DNA of 64,000 nt from Paenibacillus periandrae (lineage in GTDB: Bacteria > Bacillota > Bacilli > Paenibacillales > NBRC-103111): positions 186,001 through 250,000 of the forward strand of contig NZ_JAJNMU010000010.1 of assembly GCF_022458865.1 (NCBI RefSeq). Reading direction: 5' to 3'. Positions 34,761-44,053 of the stretch are shown piece by piece (positions within the stretch are counted from its first letter, which is position 1; the number at the start of each line of letters is the position of its first letter). The notes under the pieces were generated by a model that ran no database searches, was not told where the DNA came from, and saw only the letters and a program-made list of their open reading frames with translations. Made by a program: the position numbers and the translations under genes.

Positions 34761-35516
34761 ATGCATAAGCTGCTGATCGTTGATGATGAATACGAAATTC
34801 GAAACGGGTTGAGCCATTATATTCCATGGAATGAAATTGGTTTTGAGGTCGTCGGACATGTGGAGAACGGGTTGGCTGCATTAAATTTTATTAGCAAGCA
34901 TCCGGTACATGTTCTGCTTTGTGACATCCGTATGCCTGTTATGACGGGAATAGACGTTGCCAGAGAGCTCTCCAAACAAAAATCCCATGTGAAAATCGTG
35001 CTGCTAAGTGGCTATAAAGAATTTGAGTATGCACAGCAGGCATTGGATTTTGGCGTTCGCAGCTACTTGTTGAAGCCTGCTAAATACACAGAAATTTATG
35101 CAGTATTCAGCCGAATTAAGGAAGAACTGGATGAAAACCCTCCTCCCACACCCTCACCTCCAGAGGCTGCGTTTGAAAAGACAATAGAAGAAGACGATAT
35201 TTCCACAAGGGCAATCAGATTAATAAAAAAATATATTCACGAGCACTACAAGGACGCTACGCTTGAGAATGCCGCCAAAATCGTTTATTTAAATCCTTAC
35301 TATTTAAGCAAATATTTCAAGACGCAAACCGGAGAAAACTTTTCTGATTACTTGACCCGTGTTCGGATGAATAAAGCAGTCGAGCTCTTGAAGGATGTAA
35401 AATATAAAACGTATGAAATTAGCGAATTAGTTGGGTACAGCAATGCCAAGAACTTTACTCGTTCTTTTAGAAAATATTTTGGACAAACCCCCAGGGAATT
35501 CAGAAACATGGATTAA
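34761..35516 (+). CDS. AraC-type response regulator (YesN type)
   Basis: 251 residues, shorter than the YesN protein at 11002 because it lacks the long middle region. Receiver domain 1-120 with D8/D9, phospho-acceptor D55 in LLCDIRMPVMTG, and the Lys in SYLLKPAK; a Pro-rich linker (PPPTPSPPE); then an AraC double HTH (ENAAKIVYLNPYYLSKYFK, EISELVGYSNAKNFTRSFRK). Encoded 11 bases before its kinase. Divergent from the M20/importer operon, which may be its target. Confidence 0.92.
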   Translation: MHKLLIVDDEYEIRNGLSHYIPWNEIGFEVVGHVENGLAALNFISKHPVHVLLCDIRMPVMTGIDVARELSKQKSHVKIVLLSGYKEFEYAQQALDFGVRSYLLKPAKYTEIYAVFSRIKEELDENPPPTPSPPEAAFEKTIEEDDISTRAIRLIKKYIHEHYKDATLENAAKIVYLNPYYLSKYFKTQTGENFSDYLTRVRMNKAVELLKDVKYKTYEISELVGYSNAKNFTRSFRKYFGQTPREFRNMD

Positions 35517-35527
35517 AGGAGACAGTG

Positions 35528-37300
35528 ATGAGAAAAACGACCCGGACATTTTTTATACGAAACCTCTCGACCTTCCTGATCCCTATGCTGATTCCCATCG
35601 TGATCCTTGGCACACTTTCAAGTGTATTGATTCAGCAATTCGTCAAAAATGAAATCAATAATACCAATGTCAATTTGCTCAGGCAGTCTAAAGAAAATAT
35701 CGAGCTTCTATTCAATGAGCAAGAATCGCTGAATCTGCATATTGTTGCAAGTGCGATTGAATTTATCAATTTGAAAAGCATGCTTGAGAAGGAATTTCCC
35801 GATAAAGAGGATTACAGAAGGCTCGCCTCATTGAAAAATTTCATCGATTCTCCTGCGATTGGAAGACCCTATATCGATTCCATTTATATTTATTTGAACA
35901 ACAGTAAAAATCGCTTCATCTCTTCAACGACCGGCGGTCTTATTGATTTGTCTGATTATTACGATCCAAGTTGGTACCAAAGCTTCAGGAATCATCCGAA
36001 GGAAGATATGTGGACCGAAAACAGAATGATCAAAAAAATGAACACTAAAAATGTTCCCATCGATACCGAGCTGATCACTTTATACCGCCGAACCTCGGTT
36101 TCGGATGAAAGCGACGGACTCATTGTTCTTAATATTAAACCCGAATACATTAAGCAAAGACTCGAAAGCCTTTCGACGCAAGATGGCCAGCTATTAATGA
36201 TTTTAAACCCGAAAAACGAAATTTTAATCAAAAATAAAAACCCATCCTATTTGACTATGATGGACTTGCAAGGGATTTCTACTCGATCGGAGTCACTCTT
36301 CGACCTATCAATCAACGGCCAATCATTTGTGATCAATAAGCTATACTCGGAGAAGTACCAATGGACCTTCGTCTCGGCTGTACCCAAAGCCTCCTTGTAC
36401 GAGGTGCCCAACCGACTAAATCTCATTACACTTACGCTTCTCTTACTTTCGTTCCTTGGCGGTACGATATTTGCGTACTATTTGACCCAAAGAAACTACC
36501 AGGATTTGAAAACCATAGTATCCATCCTGGATTCCGCCAAGCACGGACAACCGCTTCCACGGCTTCCTATTCAGGGCAAGAGCGTCTATAGCTATATTAT
36601 GCATAGCCTTCTTCAAAACTTTATCGAGCAAAATTACATGCGCGTTCAGCTGTCCGAGCGAAAATATAAAGCTCAAGCCATCGAGTTCGCCGCTTTGCAG
36701 TCACAGTTAAACCCGCATTTTCTGTACAATACACTTGACACGCTTAATTGGAAGGCCGCCAGCTTGACGGGAAGACCCAATGAATTGAATACGATTATCG
36801 AGAACTTATCAGATATTCTGCGCTATTCCTTGGACGGTTCGAGTGGTCTTGTTACATTAAAACTGGAGATCGCTAATACTCTTAGCTACATTCAAATCCA
36901 AAAAGTTCGTTATAAAGAAAAGTTTCATGTCATCTGGGATTACGAGCCTGAGCTAGAGAAATACAATATGCTGAAGTTAGTATTCCAGCCTCTAATCGAG
37001 AACAGCCTGTACCACGGAATTACAGAAAAGGAAGGACCCTGCGTTATCAAAATCCGGATCCATACGGATCAATCCCGGCTCTATATCGCAGTGATCGACA
37101 ACGGCATCGGTATCCTTCCTGAACGACTTGCCCGTCTGCGCTCACAATTAGAATCCAGTCAACTGGATCAAAGCCTTCACATTGGCTTATTCAACACACA
37201 GAAGCGATTAAAATTAACTTACGGTGAAAAATCCGGAATTCGCATGCGCAGTAAATTCGGCTGGGGAACGGCTATTTATATCACCATCCCGATCAATTGA
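35528..37300 (+). CDS. Sensor histidine kinase (YesM type)
   Basis: 590 residues; AAGGAG lies 6 bases before the ATG. Membrane segment at about 15-38 (LIPMLIPIVILGTLSSVLI), extracellular Cache-like sensor to about 285, second membrane segment (LITLTLLLLSFLGGTIFAYY), then the YesM kinase core with phospho-acceptor His in SQLNPHFLYNTLDTL, PLIENSLYHGI and DNGIGI. No binding lipoprotein is encoded with this pair, unlike the system at 11002-15781. Signal unknown. Confidence 0.92.
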   Translation: MRKTTRTFFIRNLSTFLIPMLIPIVILGTLSSVLIQQFVKNEINNTNVNLLRQSKENIELLFNEQESLNLHIVASAIEFINLKSMLEKEFPDKEDYRRLASLKNFIDSPAIGRPYIDSIYIYLNNSKNRFISSTTGGLIDLSDYYDPSWYQSFRNHPKEDMWTENRMIKKMNTKNVPIDTELITLYRRTSVSDESDGLIVLNIKPEYIKQRLESLSTQDGQLLMILNPKNEILIKNKNPSYLTMMDLQGISTRSESLFDLSINGQSFVINKLYSEKYQWTFVSAVPKASLYEVPNRLNLITLTLLLLSFLGGTIFAYYLTQRNYQDLKTIVSILDSAKHGQPLPRLPIQGKSVYSYIMHSLLQNFIEQNYMRVQLSERKYKAQAIEFAALQSQLNPHFLYNTLDTLNWKAASLTGRPNELNTIIENLSDILRYSLDGSSGLVTLKLEIANTLSYIQIQKVRYKEKFHVIWDYEPELEKYNMLKLVFQPLIENSLYHGITEKEGPCVIKIRIHTDQSRLYIAVIDNGIGILPERLARLRSQLESSQLDQSLHIGLFNTQKRLKLTYGEKSGIRMRSKFGWGTAIYITIPIN

Positions 37301-37305
37301 AGCAA

Positions 37306-37356
37306 AACAACATCCTAATCCGTGGCAATCACGAATCGGGATGTTGTTTCTTTTCA
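37306..37356 (+). terminator. Terminator after the second YesM gene
   Basis: Perfect 10-bp stem AACAACATCC / GGATGTTGTT with a further inner CGTG/CACG pairing, followed by TTCTTTTC. It lies between convergent genes and may also work for the Crp/Fnr gene on the other strand. Confidence 0.7.
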
Positions 37357-37377
37357 AACTAAAACCCAAGATGTTCA

Positions 37378-38064
37378 TTAGATATTCCAGGTCATACCGT
37401 TTTTTGAAAATACAAAGTTTCGCAAGCCTTCTTTATCTAAAATATAGATGTGATTATGAATCTTGGTGATCAAGTTGTGCTTCTTCAAAGAGCTTAATAC
37501 TTTCGATATCGTAACTCGTGAAGTCCCTATCAGATTGGCCAATTCCTGATCGGTCATTCGGACTGAAATTTTCAACCCATCCGAGGTATCTGAACCTGCA
37601 TCCTGAGAAAGCATTAGCAATGTGTAACAGATTCGTTTTTCAACGGTCAAAAAGGACATCGTACTGAGTTGTAAGGTTAGAAGATGGACTTTAGTCCCCA
37701 ATTCCTGAAAAAAAGACAACATCAAATCGGGTTTGTTCGAGATATAGTTAATCAATGCAGCCGAATTGACTTTAATAAGGGTTGAAGGCTTGGTCACGAT
37801 AGCTGTTGTGAATTGCGGAATTTGATTAAAAGCGGAAATTACCCCCAATAATCCCCCCTCTTGGTTAATTAGTGTCTTCTCAGAACCGTCCTCCCAAAAA
37901 ATAACGATCTTCACTGAGCCTTCAATTAAATAATAAAAATAATCAGTCGTGTCGCCTTGAATGAATAAATAGGTGCCAGGGGCATGGTTAGCAGGAGTGC
38001 CTATGGTAGTGAATAGCTCTTGAAAAGAATGACTTGATTTTAGCCAAAAATGATTGCTATTCAA
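37378..38064 (-). CDS. Crp/Fnr family transcriptional regulator
   Basis: 228 residues. Residues about 20-125 form a cyclic-nucleotide-like beta barrel (FIQGDTTDYFYYLIEGSVKI), followed by the dimer helix and a winged HTH (MTDQELANLIGTSRVTISKV). No Cys cluster, so not an iron-sulfur Fnr, and the phosphate-binding Arg of cAMP-type Crp is not evident. The start chosen is a TTG with GGGAGG 9 bases upstream; the earlier TTG touches the ribosome site. Divergent from the LLM monooxygenase gene, its likely target. Confidence 0.87.
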   Translation of the reverse strand: MNSNHFWLKSSHSFQELFTTIGTPANHAPGTYLFIQGDTTDYFYYLIEGSVKIVIFWEDGSEKTLINQEGGLLGVISAFNQIPQFTTAIVTKPSTLIKVNSAALINYISNKPDLMLSFFQELGTKVHLLTLQLSTMSFLTVEKRICYTLLMLSQDAGSDTSDGLKISVRMTDQELANLIGTSRVTISKVLSSLKKHNLITKIHNHIYILDKEGLRNFVFSKNGMTWNI

Positions 38065-38227
38065 GCATGCCAACCTCCCTGTACAATTCGTTATACCCCA
38101 CTTATAACATCAAATAATCATAATGATAAATAGTAACAACTGTAGCGATCGCAGCATCTTTAATTTTATTTCCATGGTAGCTTTGTATGAATACTAAATA
38201 AGCTTAAGAAATTGGAGGTAGAATTAA

Positions 38228-39358
38228 ATGATTGATTTCATAACAGCCATACCCACTTACGGTGATGCAGAATACGTTAATGATGTTTTCCTCAGGCCGG
38301 ATCGAACGGATCCCTGGAGGATGACCGCTGATACAGAGCCATCGCTTTCTTATGCCATTCGATTCGCTCAAGCAGCAGAGAAAGCTGGATTCGACTCTAT
38401 ATTGGTGCCAACCTTCAATTTCTGTCTCGAATCCCTTGTAACAGCCTCTGCATTGGTAACCAGTACGGAAACGTTGAAGTTTTTGGTTGCCGCACGTACT
38501 GGATTTACGGCCCCTGCAGTTTTTGCCAGACAGTTAGGCACCCTCGATTATTATTCCGGTGGTCGGGCGCTGGTCAATATTATTACAGGAGGCAACCCGG
38601 CGGAATTAGCCGCAGATGGGGAACATCTCGATCATGAGAGCCGTTACAAAAGAACGGGCGAGTTTATGCACGTACTTAAACGCTTATACACGGAAGACAA
38701 CTTTACACATGAAGGCGACTTTTATCATTTGAAAAATGCTTCTTTATTTTATAAATCTGTGCAAAAGCCTTATCCTAAAATTTATTTTGGAGGGGCATCC
38801 CCAGCCGCAAAAGCCGTCGCAGCTAAGGACTGTGACGTATACATGCTCTATGCAGAGACACTGGATTTGACCAAGGATCGAATTGACGAAATGACTTTGC
38901 TCTCAGCACAGCATAATCGAACATTGGATTACTGCATGTCTATTCAAGTGTTTTTAGGTGAGACCGAAGAACAAGCATGGCAATATGCTTTAAGCCGCTT
39001 GAGCAAAATTTCCGACAAAGAATTTAAAGCCAAAGCGGAGCAGACCATTAACAAAAATGAGTCAGTTGGTGAGAAACGTCTGCACGAATTAATGGAATCT
39101 TCACGAAATGACAATTTCCGAATCGGTCCCAACCTCTGGGCTGGCTTGACACAAGCATCCGGGGGTGGAACTCTCGCTTTGGTCGGCACACCAGATCAAG
39201 TGGCGGATCGACTTATGGAGTATGCGGCTCAAGGATACAATAAATTTATGCTTCGCGGATATCCACAATTGGAGACCGTTGAAGCTATCGGAAGAGATAT
39301 CATTCCGAGAGTGCGCCAGAAGCTGGAACAGCAAAAAAACTTGACAATATCCAAGTAA
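38228..39358 (+). CDS. LLM-class FMNH2-dependent monooxygenase (SsuD-like)
   Basis: 376 residues with GGAGG before the ATG. Resembles the alkanesulfonate monooxygenase SsuD branch: AQAAEKAGFDSILVPT, FLVAARTGFTAPAVFARQ, NIITGGNPAELAADGEHLDH, RYKRTGEFMHVLKRL, KIYFGGASPAAK and a late ALVGTPDQVADRL. Known role of the branch: oxidative release of sulfite from alkanesulfonates, needing a flavin reductase that is not encoded here. Sulfonate or another substrate is possible. No ssuABC-type transporter is adjacent. Confidence 0.88.
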   Translation: MIDFITAIPTYGDAEYVNDVFLRPDRTDPWRMTADTEPSLSYAIRFAQAAEKAGFDSILVPTFNFCLESLVTASALVTSTETLKFLVAARTGFTAPAVFARQLGTLDYYSGGRALVNIITGGNPAELAADGEHLDHESRYKRTGEFMHVLKRLYTEDNFTHEGDFYHLKNASLFYKSVQKPYPKIYFGGASPAAKAVAAKDCDVYMLYAETLDLTKDRIDEMTLLSAQHNRTLDYCMSIQVFLGETEEQAWQYALSRLSKISDKEFKAKAEQTINKNESVGEKRLHELMESSRNDNFRIGPNLWAGLTQASGGGTLALVGTPDQVADRLMEYAAQGYNKFMLRGYPQLETVEAIGRDIIPRVRQKLEQQKNLTISK

Positions 39359-39384
39359 ATACACGCCTTCACGAAAATCACGAA

Positions 39385-39421
39385 GCCGACCTGACACAAT
39401 CTGAATTGTAATTAGGTCGGC
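39385..39421. terminator. Hairpin between convergent genes
   Basis: Perfect 8-bp stem GCCGACCT / AGGTCGGC with inner ACAAT/ATTGT pairing, between the SsuD-like gene and the isomerase gene. T-tracts are weak on both strands. Confidence 0.55.
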
Positions 39422-39433
39422 CTCGATCTGATT

Positions 39434-40279
39434 TTACTTCAATAATTTAGACAAGTTTTTATAGCTAATCGCAATACTTTCCAGTTCATTCTTGCTAGAA
39501 TGATCCTGCTCAAGAATAATGTATTTAGCAGCACCGATTTCCTTCGCTTTGTTAATAATCGAATTGATATCTATCATCCCTTCACCAACCTCAGTGAAAT
39601 ATTCAACTTTGGAGAACTCCCGGAATTTATTACTATCAATCTCACAATCTTCACCAATCGTCTCAAAAACGTTCACGGGTACCGTTTCTTTAGTCAAGTC
39701 TTTCTGGTGAATAAGGTCGCACCTATCTCCTAATTTATGTAAATATTCAACAGGGTTAACACCGCCTCTTAGAGTCCAGTACGTGTCTAATTCCATCTTG
39801 ACAAACTCTTTGTCTGTATTCTCCAAGATGATATCCAGCACATACTGCCCATCGAATTTCTGAAATTCCATAAAATGATTGTGATAGTAAAAATCCATAC
39901 CCCTAACCCGGCATTTTTCTCCTATTTTATTCAACTCTTTGCTGAAGTCAAGAACTTCATCCTTATTTTTCCAGAAGCCAATTCCACAAACAAGCGCTTG
40001 ATTACCAATCTCCTGATGATAATCGATAACACTATCCATGACGTTTATGCTCATCGGGTGGATATGCGCTGATATTGTTTTTAGGCCAAGATCGTTCATG
40101 CGTTTTCTTAAGGTATCTGCATCAATATGGAACCCAATCCCATAATCTGTATTCACTGAATGATTTGCAAATTCAATGTTCTTATAACCGATTTCCGCTA
40201 CTTTCTCCAGCGTGCCCCAAAAATCTTTTTTCAGTTCATTTCGAATCGAGAATACTTGTAATCCTATAGATAAACTCAT
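39434..40279 (-). CDS. Sugar phosphate isomerase/epimerase, paralogue of the 9693 gene
   Basis: 281 residues with AAGGAG before the ATG. Same motifs in the same order as the protein at 9693-10550: FYYHNHF, MELDTYW, RGGVNPVEYL, LGDRCDLIHQKDL, FTEVGEGMIDIN, LEQD. The two are clearly paralogues. This copy stands alone between two terminator-like hairpins, with no transporter genes. Lower-GC codon use than its neighbours in the sulfur island. Reaction unknown, TIM-barrel metal-dependent isomerase or epimerase. Confidence 0.85.
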   Translation of the reverse strand: MSLSIGLQVFSIRNELKKDFWGTLEKVAEIGYKNIEFANHSVNTDYGIGFHIDADTLRKRMNDLGLKTISAHIHPMSINVMDSVIDYHQEIGNQALVCGIGFWKNKDEVLDFSKELNKIGEKCRVRGMDFYYHNHFMEFQKFDGQYVLDIILENTDKEFVKMELDTYWTLRGGVNPVEYLHKLGDRCDLIHQKDLTKETVPVNVFETIGEDCEIDSNKFREFSKVEYFTEVGEGMIDINSIINKAKEIGAAKYIILEQDHSSKNELESIAISYKNLSKLLK

Positions 40280-40401
40280 AATAATGTCTCCTTAAGTATT
40301 TATTGTTAGTTCTCAATTATACGCGATTTATCACGCTCATATTGTAAAGCAGTTTGCATAATGGGTTGTTTTCTTCCTTTATATTTACATCAAATTATTC
40401 A

Positions 40402-40446
40402 CACAAAAATAAAGCCTAATCGACATAATGTGAGTTAGGCTTTTAT
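40402..40446 (-). terminator. Terminator after the OsmC/Opp operon
   Basis: Minus-strand stem AAAAGCCTAA / TTAGGCTTT followed by ATTTTTG, 34 bases after the OsmC stop. Good stem and T-tract. Confidence 0.75.
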
Positions 40447-40479
40447 AAATGAACTTTATATAAGAGATAGCTAGATTAA

Positions 40480-41001
40480 TCAAGCTTTCTTAACGAACTG
40501 ACCTTGGATAGTCTGCGGATTCACCAACAGGTTGTAGATCGGGCACACCCGTTCAACGGCTTCGCGCAGCGCCTGAATCGTTTCATCGGTTTCAGTTGAA
40601 CCCAGAGTAACCGTATAAGCGATATTGTGCGGGTACACGGGAATCTCTTCATAACCAGGCTTGCCGGCAAGCGGATGCAATTCCCCCGTTACTTCAACCT
40701 CCAGTGTTTCCAGTGAAACACCACGAATCGATGCCTGGATTAGCGTTATATGCGTCAGGCAGCTGCCCAGCACGCCAAGCTGCAGCTCCGGTGAGCTGGG
40801 TCCGAGATTATATCCGGCAAAGTCGTCCGGGCTATCGCTAATAATTTGAAAATCCCGGATTCTGATTTCTCGGACACCGCTTCTACCGGCCGCACGCACC
40901 TTGGCCCGATGAACGATGACCTCGGTGTTGTGTTTCGCCTTTGCAGCTCTGGCCTCTACCGCCGCTTTTTTTTGAACCAAATACTCGTTAAGTGTAGTCA
41001 T
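40480..41001 (-). CDS. OsmC/Ohr family protein
   Basis: 173 residues with AAAGGAGC before the ATG. The two family Cys are present, in GVLGSCLTH and ERVCPIYNLL. Such proteins reduce organic peroxides by a thiol mechanism, but the YhfA-like branch has other, uncertain roles. It is the last gene of the Opp-type operon, 34 bases after the OppF-like gene. Its presence among sulfur-compound genes suggests handling of thiols, persulfides or peroxides; that is inference. Confidence 0.85.
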   Translation of the reverse strand: MTTLNEYLVQKKAAVEARAAKAKHNTEVIVHRAKVRAAGRSGVREIRIRDFQIISDSPDDFAGYNLGPSSPELQLGVLGSCLTHITLIQASIRGVSLETLEVEVTGELHPLAGKPGYEEIPVYPHNIAYTVTLGSTETDETIQALREAVERVCPIYNLLVNPQTIQGQFVKKA

Positions 41002-41035
41002 ATCAGGTTTGCTCCTTTTATATCATATTATTTAG

Positions 41036-42052
41036 TTATTCATCCTGCAAATGACAGGCAGACCTGTGATTGGGGGCTACCTCACGCAGTATGGGTATTT
41101 CCTGCCTGCACACATCCATGACGAACGGACAACGCGTATGAAACACGCAGCCTGACGGAGGATGCAGCGGCGAAGGCAGGTCGCCTTTTAGTACAATTCG
41201 CTCCCGTTTGACTGTTGGATCAGCGATAGGCACCGCCGACAATAATGCCCTCGTATACGGATGCTGCGGGTTGCGAAACAGACTATCGGTCTCGGCCTCT
41301 TCTACGAGCTTGCCGAGATACATCACACCGATCCGATCCGAAATGTGCCGGACCACACTAATATCATGAGCAATGAACAGATAGGTGAGTCCAAGCTCCC
41401 CTTGGAGCTTCCTGAGCAGATTAATAATTTGCGACTGGATAATCACATCAAGGGCTGATACGGGTTCATCACATATGACGATCTTCGGATTCAGGATCAA
41501 CACCCGAGCCAGTCCGATCCGCTGCCGCTGTCCGCCCGACAGCTCATGCGGATAACGGTAATAGTATTCAGGCTGCAGCCCGACCTTGTCCAAAATCTCA
41601 AATATCCGCTGCTCACGCTCCTGGCGTGAACCAATACCATGAATCACGAGTGATTCCTCAAGAATACTGCCGATTCGTTTACGCGGGTTCAAGGACGTAT
41701 AAGGGTCCTGAAATACCATTTGCAGCTGTTGACGCAGCGGGCGCAAGGCGCGGTTGGACAAGCTCAGGATATCGGTTCCGCGGAATCGCACCTCGCCCGA
41801 TGTAACGTCATTAAGACGCAGCAGCGACTTGCCAAGAGTGCTTTTCCCGCAGCCCGACTCCCCGACAAGACCGTAGGTTTCCCCCTCCCATAAGTGGAAG
41901 GAGACATCATCCACCGCCTTGACCACATTTTTGTTCAATCCAAACGAAGCGCCAGCCTTATAATATTTCTTCAGGTGCCTGATTTCCAGCAAAGGCCCCT
42001 GGTCAAGAGGTTCCGTTCTGGCAGGTTCCTGATGAGGCTCAATTCCCGGCAT
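41036..42052 (-). CDS. Oligopeptide-type ABC transporter ATPase (OppF/DppF), second system
   Basis: 338 residues from an ATG with GGGAGG 9 bases upstream; the frame is open 8 codons further. Walker A GESGCGKS, signature LSGGQRQRIGLARVL, Walker B IVICDEPVSALD, H-loop IAHDISV, C-terminal Cys motif GCVFHTRCPFVMDVC. Overlaps the OppD-like gene end by 14 bases. Energises the importer encoded by the five genes 46616-41036. Confidence 0.93.
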   Translation of the reverse strand: MPGIEPHQEPARTEPLDQGPLLEIRHLKKYYKAGASFGLNKNVVKAVDDVSFHLWEGETYGLVGESGCGKSTLGKSLLRLNDVTSGEVRFRGTDILSLSNRALRPLRQQLQMVFQDPYTSLNPRKRIGSILEESLVIHGIGSRQEREQRIFEILDKVGLQPEYYYRYPHELSGGQRQRIGLARVLILNPKIVICDEPVSALDVIIQSQIINLLRKLQGELGLTYLFIAHDISVVRHISDRIGVMYLGKLVEEAETDSLFRNPQHPYTRALLSAVPIADPTVKRERIVLKGDLPSPLHPPSGCVFHTRCPFVMDVCRQEIPILREVAPNHRSACHLQDE

Positions 42053-43097
42053 AGTGAGTAACCTCCCGAACTGCATCAGCCGTAATGCTGTCCATTAATT
42101 GTCCTGAAAACTGCCCTGAATACCAGCAGCGCGCGGCATGATTGTCGTCCGTACGCATATATGGCGGCTCCTCTTCGCGGCAGCGTTCGTCTGCATACTG
42201 GCATCTGCCTGCGAAGCGGCACCCTGCAGGAATATGATGCAGCGATGGTACATTTCCTTCGACCACATGCAGCTCCTCCAAGCGGTCGCCATTCAGACGC
42301 GGGATCGATTTTATCAAGCTGATCGTGTACGGATGCTGCGGCCTCGTGAACAGCTCCATCACTTCGGCTTCCTCGACAATTTGTCCAAGATACATCACGA
42401 TGACACGACTGCACATTTCCGCGACGACACCGAGATCGTGGGTGATGAGCATGACGCTCATGCCGAACTCACGGTTTAGTTCAGTCAGCAAATCCAGAAT
42501 TTGTGCCTGGATGGTCACGTCGAGTGCGGTAGTGGGTTCATCCGCTATAAGCAGCTGAGGTCTGCAGGCAAGTGCAATAGCTATCATGATTCGCTGCCGC
42601 ATTCCACCTGAAAGCTGATGGGGATAGTCGTCAATTCGCTGCTCAGGAGCGGAAATGCCAGTCAGCTTGAGCAGCTCAAGCGTTTTTTGCCGCGCCTCCC
42701 TGCGGGAAATTTTTTGATGGAGCAGCAGCGTCTCGGCGATTTGGTCACCAATCGTAAACACCGGATTCAAGGAGCTGAGCGGGTCCTGGAAAATCATTGA
42801 AATATCATTGCCCCGGATCGCCTGCATTCTTGCATGTGATGCCTGCAGCAAATTCTCCCCTTGATACAGCACCTCACCCTCGTAGCGTACCGTCCTTTTT
42901 TCATCAAATAACCGGAGAATCGACTGTGAGGTAACGCTTTTGCCGCAGCCGGATTCACCTACGATGCCGATGAATTCGCCAGAATCGATATGAAAGCTGA
43001 TCCCGTCCACTGCGGTAACCTGTCCTTTTTCCGTGTGAAAGTGGGTTTTCAATTCCTTGATTTCCAACAAATGCGCTTGTTTCAAAGGAAGCCTCAC
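42039..43097 (-). CDS. Oligopeptide-type ABC transporter ATPase (OppD/DppD), second system
   Basis: 352 residues. Walker A GESGCGKS, signature LSGGMRQRIMIAIAL, Walker B LLIADEPTTALD, H-loop ITHDLGV, Cys motif GCRFAGRCQYADERC. The start is either the GTG at 43097 or a TTG four codons later, which has GAGG 5 bases upstream. The GC content is higher than that of the importer at 27-33 kb, so the two systems are not a recent tandem duplication. Confidence 0.92.
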   Translation of the reverse strand: MRLPLKQAHLLEIKELKTHFHTEKGQVTAVDGISFHIDSGEFIGIVGESGCGKSVTSQSILRLFDEKRTVRYEGEVLYQGENLLQASHARMQAIRGNDISMIFQDPLSSLNPVFTIGDQIAETLLLHQKISRREARQKTLELLKLTGISAPEQRIDDYPHQLSGGMRQRIMIAIALACRPQLLIADEPTTALDVTIQAQILDLLTELNREFGMSVMLITHDLGVVAEMCSRVIVMYLGQIVEEAEVMELFTRPQHPYTISLIKSIPRLNGDRLEELHVVEGNVPSLHHIPAGCRFAGRCQYADERCREEEPPYMRTDDNHAARCWYSGQFSGQLMDSITADAVREVTHYAGN

Positions 43098-43121
43098 CCC
43101 TTTGTATCAATAGTTATGACT

Positions 43122-44036
43122 TTATTTCCTAGCTGTCGTGTGCGGGTCCAGAAAATCTCTCAAACCGTCTCCAAACAAGTTAAAAGCTAGCGCCAATACG
43201 AGGATTGCTGCACCCGGGAAGGCCGTCATCCACCATGAATTAAAAATATACATTTTGCCGTCAATCAGCATGTTGCCCAGACTCGGTGTAGGCAAAGGCA
43301 CACCTGCGCCAAGGAAGCTGAGCGCCGCCTCCACGATGATTGCTTCAACAAATATAAAAGAGGCTTGAACGATCAGATTCGAAATGGAGTTAAGCGCAAT
43401 ATGTCCCCACAGGATTCGTGTTGATGAAGCGCCTAAGGCTTTCATCGCCTCGATGTAGGTTTGCTCCCGAATAATGAGAGCAGTCGAACGGATAACTCGG
43501 GCTACATGCGGCGTAATGACGGCAATCAGACAGATGACCAGATTACGGATGCTCGGTCCAAGCATCGCCATAATCGCAAGCGCAAGCAGGATGCCGGGAA
43601 ACGCCATCAAGCCGTCGGAAATTCTCATGAACAGATGATCCAGCGTCCGGTAATAGCTCGCATACAAGCCAATGATCAAGCCAAGAATCGATGCGCCAAT
43701 GGAAACCGCAAAGCCGACCTCCGCCGAAATTTTCACCCCGTACACAACTCTGCTCCATACATCACGGCCAAAATTATCAGTCCCGAACAGGTGCTCGGCA
43801 TTAGGCTTCTGAAATCGACTTGCCACATCAATCAAATAAGGATCATGCGTGGCGAACCATCCAGGAAATAAGGAGAGCACAATAATGATCAACAGGATCA
43901 CACTGCCTGCAACGACTCCTGTGTTCGTAATAAATCTTCGGAAAATTCGCCTGCGCTGCTCCTTGCCAAGCTCCGGTGCTACCGACGGTGCCGTATAGCT
44001 GCCGACTGCATGGCTTTTTGCGTTATCTGCTGCCAT
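43122..44036 (-). CDS. Oligopeptide-type ABC transporter permease (OppC/DppC), second system
   Basis: 304 residues from the ATG preceded by AAGGAG; the frame extends two codons further. N-terminal tail, membrane segment (GVVAGSVILLIIIVLSLF), signature FGTDNFGRDVWSRVVYGVKI, EAA loop ALGASSTRILWGHIALN, C-terminus GDGLRDFLDP. Six membrane segments. Partner of the OppB-like permease. Confidence 0.93.
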   Translation of the reverse strand: MAADNAKSHAVGSYTAPSVAPELGKEQRRRIFRRFITNTGVVAGSVILLIIIVLSLFPGWFATHDPYLIDVASRFQKPNAEHLFGTDNFGRDVWSRVVYGVKISAEVGFAVSIGASILGLIIGLYASYYRTLDHLFMRISDGLMAFPGILLALAIMAMLGPSIRNLVICLIAVITPHVARVIRSTALIIREQTYIEAMKALGASSTRILWGHIALNSISNLIVQASFIFVEAIIVEAALSFLGAGVPLPTPSLGNMLIDGKMYIFNSWWMTAFPGAAILVLALAFNLFGDGLRDFLDPHTTARK

Positions 44037-44053
44037 AACCAAGCTCCTTTATG

